A model generated the notes under the pieces. It did not search any database, was not told where the DNA came from, and saw nothing but the letters and a program-made list of their open reading frames with translations. Positions 57,349 to 64,000 of a DNA stretch of 64,000 nucleotides are shown in pieces. The DNA is taken from the NCBI GenBank assembly GCA_021835845.1, contig JAKBJU010000006.1, positions 59,706-123,705 of the forward strand, in the 5' to 3' direction. This DNA comes from Pseudomonadota bacterium (GTDB lineage Bacteria > Pseudomonadota > Gammaproteobacteria > Burkholderiales > JABEVD01). Numbering within the stretch: the stretch's first letter is position 1; every line of letters begins with the position of its first letter. The translations under genes and the position numbers were made by a program.

Positions 57349-59145
57349 ATGAACGTATTTTACGAGGAAGACGGCGCATTCAAGGCGGGTTCCGTCCTCG
57401 CCGACAACACCACCTCGTTGCAAGTCGAGTCCACCCACGGCAAGCGCAGCAAAATCAAGGCAGCTTCCGTGCTGATCCGGTTCCAGAAACCCGATCTTTC
57501 CGGATTCATGGAGGCCGCCCAGCAGGTGGCTGACGGAATCTCTCCGGACTTCCTCTGGGAATGCTGCTCGGGCGAGGAATTCTCGTTCGATGCATTGAGC
57601 GAGGAGTATTTCGGTCATGCGCCCTCCCCCCTGGAAAGCGCGGGGGTGCTCATCAGGTTGCACCATTCCCCGATGTATTTCTACAAGAAGGGAAAGGGGA
57701 AATACAAGGCCGCTCCGCCGGACGCGCTTAAGGCCGCCCTGGCAGGCCAGGAGAAGAAGCGCAGGCAGGCCGAATTGCAGGCGAGCCTTTCAGAGGAGCT
57801 CAAGAATCGCAGGCTTCCGGACGAATTCGTTCCGATACTGCCGAGCCTGCTGTACGACCCCGACAGGAACAGCATCGCCTACAAGGCGCTCGCTCAAGCC
57901 TGCGAGGCATCCGGGCTTTCCGCCGCCCGCCTGCTCGAAGCATGCGGCGCCCTGCCTTCCAGCCACGACTACCATCTGAACCGCTTCCTGTTCGAGCATT
58001 TCCCGAAAGGCATTCCGGTTCCGGAAGCGTGCGGCATCCCGGAATTGCCCGATCTGCCCATGGGAGACGCGAAAGCATTCAGCATAGACGATGCGGCCAC
58101 GACCGAAATCGACGACGCATTTTCGGTCTCATTCCCGGAGAACGGGAACCTGCGCATCGGCATCCATATCGCCGCGCCTGCCCTCGGCATCCCGGCGGGC
58201 TCCGGCATCGATCTTCATGCGCTCAAGATGCTTTCGACCATCTACATCCCGGGGCGGAAATTCACCATGCTCCCGGAAGAAGGGATCGACGCCTTCACCC
58301 TTTCCGAAGGCGCGATCTGCCCTGTCGTCTCCCTGTATGTCGAAGTGGATGAGAACTTCGAGGTGGTTGCCACGCGCAACGCACTGGAACGGATAGAAAT
58401 CGCCTCCAATCTGAGGCACGAGACCATGGAATCCGACAGGCGCTTCGAAAGGGAGATGGGCATCCTCCTCGACTTCGCCGGCAAGCTGGAGTCCGCCAGA
58501 GGAAAAACCGGCAATATCAATCAGGTCGACTACAATTTCCATGTCGAGAACGACCGCGTTACAATCAGCGAGAGAAAGCGCGGCTCCCCCCTCGACAAGG
58601 TCGTCTCTGAACTCATGATCTACGCCAACACGGAATGGGCGAGGCAGCTCTCCGAAAAGGGACTGCCTGCGATCTACCGTTCGCAGAACAACGGCAAGGT
58701 GCGCCAGGACACAAAACCCGCTCCGCACCAGGGACTGGGCGTTTCGCAGTACGCCTGGACCACTTCCCCCCTGCGCCGCTATGTCGATCTCGTCAACCAG
58801 AGGCAGCTGGTTGCGATGATCGACGGAACCGATCCCGCCTACGAGAAGGGGGGCGACCAGATTCCGGTCATCATGCGCGACTTCGACCAGGCCTACGAAA
58901 TCTACAATGGCTTCCAGCGCACCATGGAGCGCTACTGGTGCCTGAGGTGGCTGCTGCAGGAGAACGTTTCCTCGGCAAGCGGAACCGTCCAGCGCGAAAA
59001 CTGGGTCAAGCTCGACAAGCTCCCCCTCTCCTGCAAGGTGCCCTCCCTCCCCGAGATGGCGCCGGGCAGCCAGGTCGTGCTGGAGATTTCGCATGTCGAC
59101 CTCCTCGAACTCGGCTTCAATGCCAGATTCGCGGAGAGAATCTGA
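57349..59145 (+). CDS. RNB domain ribonuclease (RNase II family)
   Basis: AFSIDDAATTEIDDAFSV; HQGLGVSQYAWTTSPLRRYVDLVNQRQL. Confidence 0.92.
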   Translation: MNVFYEEDGAFKAGSVLADNTTSLQVESTHGKRSKIKAASVLIRFQKPDLSGFMEAAQQVADGISPDFLWECCSGEEFSFDALSEEYFGHAPSPLESAGVLIRLHHSPMYFYKKGKGKYKAAPPDALKAALAGQEKKRRQAELQASLSEELKNRRLPDEFVPILPSLLYDPDRNSIAYKALAQACEASGLSAARLLEACGALPSSHDYHLNRFLFEHFPKGIPVPEACGIPELPDLPMGDAKAFSIDDAATTEIDDAFSVSFPENGNLRIGIHIAAPALGIPAGSGIDLHALKMLSTIYIPGRKFTMLPEEGIDAFTLSEGAICPVVSLYVEVDENFEVVATRNALERIEIASNLRHETMESDRRFEREMGILLDFAGKLESARGKTGNINQVDYNFHVENDRVTISERKRGSPLDKVVSELMIYANTEWARQLSEKGLPAIYRSQNNGKVRQDTKPAPHQGLGVSQYAWTTSPLRRYVDLVNQRQLVAMIDGTDPAYEKGGDQIPVIMRDFDQAYEIYNGFQRTMERYWCLRWLLQENVSSASGTVQRENWVKLDKLPLSCKVPSLPEMAPGSQVVLEISHVDLLELGFNARFAERI

Positions 59146-59148
59146 ACG

Positions 59149-59973
59149 ATGAGCGCGCGACTGAGGGTCGGCATCTCCACGCTGATATCGGTTCTGCTGC
59201 ACGCGCTCCTGCTTTTCGGCATAGGATTCGGGGTTTCCCGGATGCTGAAGCACGCCGCCCCTCCGCTCGAAATCATCCTGGTCAACAGCAAGACTGCGCA
59301 CAAGCCCGTCAAGGCCGACGCCCTGGCGCAAGCGAATCTTTCCGGAGGCGGGAACGTCGCCGAAAAAAGGCGCGCAAAATCCCCCCTCCCCCCCGTGGAT
59401 ACGAAGGAAGTGCGCTCGGATCAGGTGGAGGCCCGGCAGGAGCAGCTTTCCCAGCTGGAGCGCGAGTCTAAGCACCTGCTGGCTGCGATAAAGGACAGCG
59501 AAACCGTGCAGAGCGACAAAAGAATCGCCGACACGCACGACCTCGCCCAGAAGAGCCTCGAAATCGCCCGCATCGAAGCGCAAATCGACAACGACATGGA
59601 TGCCTACCAGAAAATCCCGAAGGAAACCGATGTCTCGCCTTCCACCCGGGAATACCGCTTTGCCCGCTACGTCGAAGACTGGCGGATCAAGGTGGAGCGG
59701 ATCGGCAGCCTGAATTTCCCGGAGGAAGCCAAGAGAAGGCAGATCTTCGGCAGCCTCCTGCTCAACGTCTGCATCAAGCCGGACGGCTCGCTCGACAGGG
59801 TGGAGATCGTCCGCCCTTCCGGACACGGGATTCTCGACGATGCGGCGATCCGCATCGCCAAACTTGCCGCCCCCTATGCGCCGCTGCCGAAAGACATTCG
59901 CAAGGATACCGACATCCTCTGCATCTACCGTACCTGGATGTTCACGAGATCAAACGAAATGGTGAGCAAATGA
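59149..59973 (+). CDS. TonB family protein
   Basis: N-terminal TM; C-terminal LLNVCIKPDGSLDRVEIVRPSGHGILDDAAIRIAKLAAPYAPLP. Confidence 0.88.
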   Translation: MSARLRVGISTLISVLLHALLLFGIGFGVSRMLKHAAPPLEIILVNSKTAHKPVKADALAQANLSGGGNVAEKRRAKSPLPPVDTKEVRSDQVEARQEQLSQLERESKHLLAAIKDSETVQSDKRIADTHDLAQKSLEIARIEAQIDNDMDAYQKIPKETDVSPSTREYRFARYVEDWRIKVERIGSLNFPEEAKRRQIFGSLLLNVCIKPDGSLDRVEIVRPSGHGILDDAAIRIAKLAAPYAPLPKDIRKDTDILCIYRTWMFTRSNEMVSK

Positions 59974-60767
59974 CCGACCGTTATGCCGTCATCGGAAACC
60001 CGATCGCCCACAGCAAGTCCCCCCTGATTCACGCCGAATTCGCGCGGCAGACGAACCAGGACATGACCTACGAGGCGATCCTCGCGCCATTGGAGGATTT
60101 CAGGAAAACTGTCGAAGGATTGAAGAAGGCCGGCTACAAAGGCTGCAACGTGACCGTGCCTTTCAAGCAGGAAGCCTGGCAGTTGGCCGGCGAATTGACG
60201 CCGCGGGCGCAGGACGCCGAGGCCGTCAACACATTGAAATTCGCTGATTCGGCAACCCTGGGCGACAATACCGACGGCGCCGGGCTGGTCGCGGACATCA
60301 CGAGAAACCTGAAATTCGAAATTTCCGGGAAACGCATCCTGCTGATGGGCGCGGGAGGCGCTGCCAGAGGCGTGATCCGCCCGCTGCTCGAAGCAGGCCC
60401 GAAAGAGTTCGTGATCGCCAACAGGACCGCGGCAAGGGCCGATATGCTCGCAGAAAAATTCCGGATCGTCGCGAAAATCTATGCCGACCTCGCTGGCAGC
60501 CAGTTCGACATCGTGATCAACGCCACATCCTCCGGCCTCGAGGACGAGATGCCGCCGCTGCCTTGCGGCCTCTTCGCGAAAGATTCGCTCGCCTACGACA
60601 TGATGTACGGAAGAAAAACGCCCTTCATGGAGTTCGCCGAAAAGGAGGGCGCTTCCAGGATTTCGGACGGGCTCGGGATGCTCGTCGAGCAGGCCGCGGA
60701 ATCCTTCCTGCTGTGGCGCGGCATCCGCCCGCAAACTGCATCCGTGATCGAGAAGCTGAGGACATGA
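59970..60767 (+). CDS. aroE: Shikimate dehydrogenase
   Basis: YAVIGNPIAHSKSPLIHAEFARQT; GCNVTVPFKQEA; GAGGAARGVIRPL. Confidence 0.96.
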   Translation: MTDRYAVIGNPIAHSKSPLIHAEFARQTNQDMTYEAILAPLEDFRKTVEGLKKAGYKGCNVTVPFKQEAWQLAGELTPRAQDAEAVNTLKFADSATLGDNTDGAGLVADITRNLKFEISGKRILLMGAGGAARGVIRPLLEAGPKEFVIANRTAARADMLAEKFRIVAKIYADLAGSQFDIVINATSSGLEDEMPPLPCGLFAKDSLAYDMMYGRKTPFMEFAEKEGASRISDGLGMLVEQAAESFLLWRGIRPQTASVIEKLRT

Positions 60768-61450
60768 AGCGCTGGATCGAGCGCCTGCTCGCGCTCGGAA
60801 TCCTCTCGATCCTCTTCTACCAGGCATGGCTCTTCGCCCATGTCTGGTACTGGGTGGAGCACAACCCGGATTCCACCGCATTCATGGAGGCTCGTCTCGC
60901 CGAGATGAGGAAAACCGATCCTGATGCCCGTATCGTCCACCAGTGGGTGCCCTACAGCCGCATCTCGAACAACCTGAAGCGCGCGCTGATCGCAGCCGAG
61001 GACGCCAAGTTCCTCGACCACGAGGGATTCGACTGGGAAGGGATACAGAAGGCCTACGAGAAGGACTTGAAGAAGGGCAGGATCGTCGCGGGAGGATCGA
61101 CCATCAGCCAGCAGCTCGCCAAGAATCTCTTTCTTTCCGGGAAGCGATCTCCCTGGCGCAAGGGGGAGGAGAGCGTCATCACCGTCATGATCGAGCACAC
61201 CATGAGCAAACGGAGGATACTGGAACTCTATCTCAACAGCATCGAGTGGGGAAACGGCATTTTCGGGGCGGAAGCCGCAGCCAGGCATTATTACGGGATC
61301 GATGCGGCGAACCTTTCAGCCTTCCAGGCTGCGCGGCTCGCCGCCATGGTGCCCAATCCCCGCTATTACGATGCGCATCGCAATGCCGGCTGGCTCTCGA
61401 AAAAAACCGGCATCCTGCTCGGGCGCATGAATTCAGCGCAAATTCCGTAG
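60764..61450 (+). CDS. mtgA: Monofunctional biosynthetic peptidoglycan transglycosylase
   Basis: ALIAAEDAKFLDHEGFDWEGIQKAYEKDLKKGRIVAGGSTISQQLAKNLFLSGKRS. Confidence 0.95.
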   Translation: MKRWIERLLALGILSILFYQAWLFAHVWYWVEHNPDSTAFMEARLAEMRKTDPDARIVHQWVPYSRISNNLKRALIAAEDAKFLDHEGFDWEGIQKAYEKDLKKGRIVAGGSTISQQLAKNLFLSGKRSPWRKGEESVITVMIEHTMSKRRILELYLNSIEWGNGIFGAEAAARHYYGIDAANLSAFQAARLAAMVPNPRYYDAHRNAGWLSKKTGILLGRMNSAQIP

Positions 61451-62005
61451 CACCTCGTTCCAGGATTCCAGCGGGTCGCGCCTGAATCCGCTCTTGGCGA
61501 ACTGGTGCCAGCGCCCGACCACGAAGCACATCAGGATATTGGCCTGCACCGCTTCATCCCGTCCTCCAGGCAGTTCCCCCTGGGTCACCGCGAAGCGCAG
61601 CGACTGCTTCAGGGTCGCCTCAAGCCTGTCGTGAAGCTGGTTGATCCTGCCCTGCAGCCGCTCGTTCTCGTTGACGAGCGCATCCCCTATCAGGACCCGG
61701 GTCATGCCGGGGTTCTTCTTGGAAAAACCGAGAAGCAGGGAAAGGACGGCCTCGATCTGCTTCAGTCCGCTCTGGTCCTCGGCGGAAATCTTGTTGATGA
61801 TGCCGAAAAGGGTCTGTTCGATGAATTCGATGAGTCCCTCGAACATTTGCGCCTTGCTGGCGAAATGCCGGTAGAGCGCGGCTTCGGAAACATCGAGCCT
61901 TGCCGCGAGGGATGCGGTGGTGATCTTCTCCCCGCTCGGCTGCTGCAGCATTTGCGCCAGGGTTTGCAGGATTTGCAGCTTTCTTTCGCCTGTTTTTGCC
62001 GACAT
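61433..62005 (-). CDS. slmA: Nucleoid occlusion factor SlmA (TetR family)
   Basis: ERKLQILQTLAQMLQQPSGEKITTASLAARLDVSEAALYRHFASKAQMFEGLIEFIEQTLF. Confidence 0.94.
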   Translation of the reverse strand: MSAKTGERKLQILQTLAQMLQQPSGEKITTASLAARLDVSEAALYRHFASKAQMFEGLIEFIEQTLFGIINKISAEDQSGLKQIEAVLSLLLGFSKKNPGMTRVLIGDALVNENERLQGRINQLHDRLEATLKQSLRFAVTQGELPGGRDEAVQANILMCFVVGRWHQFAKSGFRRDPLESWNEVLRNLR

Positions 62006-62013
62006 TTTTTCCT

Positions 62014-62651
62014 CTAGTGGGTTAACCGTCTTCTCGAAAGCGCCCTGATCGACGAAACAGCCATGTCGACATAGGGCGGGCGCCGGGAACAGGAAGTCAC
62101 CCAGACCGTCTTCATCCCCAGCTTCTTGGCCGTCCTGAGATTCTCCAGCACATCCTCGACCATGACGAAGCGGGCGGGATCGATCCCCATTTTCCTGAAA
62201 ATCCTGAAGAATCCGTAGGATTCCGGCTTGGGCCGGTATTTAGAATGCTCTATCGAATACACCCCGTCGAACAGGTCAAGAATCCCGAGAATCTTCAGCA
62301 CATCCCGCGCATAATGCAATGGCGCGTTGGAAAAGACAATCTTTCTCCCGGGAATGGCGCGCAGCGCATGCCTCAGTTGCGGCTCGCGCACCACCATTTT
62401 CGAAAGCTCGGGAAACCGGTGCGTGTGCTCCAGAAAATGCCCGGGCCTGGTGCCGTGGTGGTGCATCATGCCGGAAAGCGTCGCGCCGTAATTTTCCCAG
62501 TAGTGCCGCCGCAGCCTGTCGGCCTCGTCATGCTCGAGATCCAGATGCGTCTTCAGGTATTGCGTCATGCTCCTGTTGATGTGGGGAAAGATGTGCGGGT
62601 TCGCGTCGTGCAGCGTGTTGTCGAGGTCGAATACCCAGATTCTCCCGGCCA

Positions 62652-62652
<1 letters not shown>
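62014..62652 (-). CDS. Pyrimidine 5'-nucleotidase (HAD superfamily)
   Basis: MAGRIWVFDLDNTLHDANPHIFPHINRSMTQYL; start overlaps the argB stop. Confidence 0.92.
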
Positions 62653-63572
<920 letters not shown>

Positions 63573-63610
63573 TTACACCGCCCCCCGAAAAACCCCAAAA
63601 ACGGATGCCT

Positions 63611-63663
63611 GTTGGAGTTGGCAGGGGTTGTGTCCCCGCAATCCCGTTTGGACCAATTCCAAC
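63611..63663. repeat. Inverted repeat near the IS630 remnant
   Basis: GTTGGAGTTGG and CCAATTCCAAC, 11-bp arms with one mismatch. Confidence 0.4.
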
Positions 63664-63789
63664 TGATTGACAGAGAATTGATTTTTTAAGGATGGGCCGT
63701 AACATCGTCTGTGGAGAATGTTTTGACGAATGCTTCGCACCTTTTCAGGTATCCAATTTATTGATCCGGCATGAAGAAGGTTGAAATAG

Positions 63790-64000
63790 TCATGCGGCAT
63801 ACTGGACGCGGGGATCCTGGAAATAAGATTTCACCCGATCGGGGTTGGCTTCGATAAACATCATGTGATCGTAGGCAGCGGCCTGTAGTTTTGCTTTTGT
63901 GCGGACGGGCACCTTGCTGCCGATGGCCTGCTTCAGGTCGGCATTGAGCCGTTCGTCCGGGTTGAGTTCTGGGCTGTAGCTGGGCAGGTAAAAGACCTCG
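63790..64000 (-). mobile_element. IS630-family transposase (C-terminus; runs off the window)
   Basis: Minus-strand translation: EVFYLPSYSPELNPDERLNADLKQAIGSKVPVRTKAKLQAAAYDHMMFIEANPDRVKSYFQDPRVQYAA*. Confidence 0.88.

Noticed and set aside
58129-59826. 565-aa minus-strand ORF
   Set aside because: Antisense to the RNB ribonuclease and TonB-like genes.

Overview
The window looks like a betaproteobacterial (Nitrosomonadales-like) chromosome; this affiliation is inferred from gene content only. Two blocks of ordinary chromosome flank a genomic island of about 19.6 kb (~29.06-48.66 kb).

Left block (0-29 kb): partial sterol desaturase-family gene, srkA, ggt, an HDOD-REC-GGDEF protein, an orphan DUF934 gene, a HIT protein, a DUF4279/TPR/FKBP cluster, dissimilatory sat-aprM-aprB-aprA, a DMT transporter with divergent LysR, fumC with two unlisted small neighbours, waaC-waaA, and a cyanophycin locus (cphA, a degenerate cphA', an ABC transporter with a zinc ribbon, DUF1854).

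Island: bounded on the right by a tRNA-Met(CAT) plus tyrosine integrase and on the left by a decayed copy of the tRNA 3' end. It carries an AlpA-like regulator, a Mob/replication-relaxation-like protein, an XRE + PD-(D/E)xK nuclease module, a hairpin-dense non-coding segment, an unknown 388-aa protein, an HME-type RND efflux operon and an ABC-three-component (ABC-3C) conflict system.

Right block (48.7-64 kb): ubiH-like gene, dsbC, dapF-DUF484-xerC, tyrS, mepM-like gene, anmK, erpA, an RNB exonuclease, tonB-like gene, aroE, mtgA, slmA, a HAD nucleotidase, argB, and an IS630-type transposase running off the edge.

The strongest leads are the ABC-3C operon, the island boundary reconstruction, the hairpin cluster, the cyanophycin-linked transporter, a 273-bp MITE-like element ending at the aprA stop codon, and a 32-aa membrane microprotein coupled to fumC. 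All calls come from reading the sequence; no database search was run.
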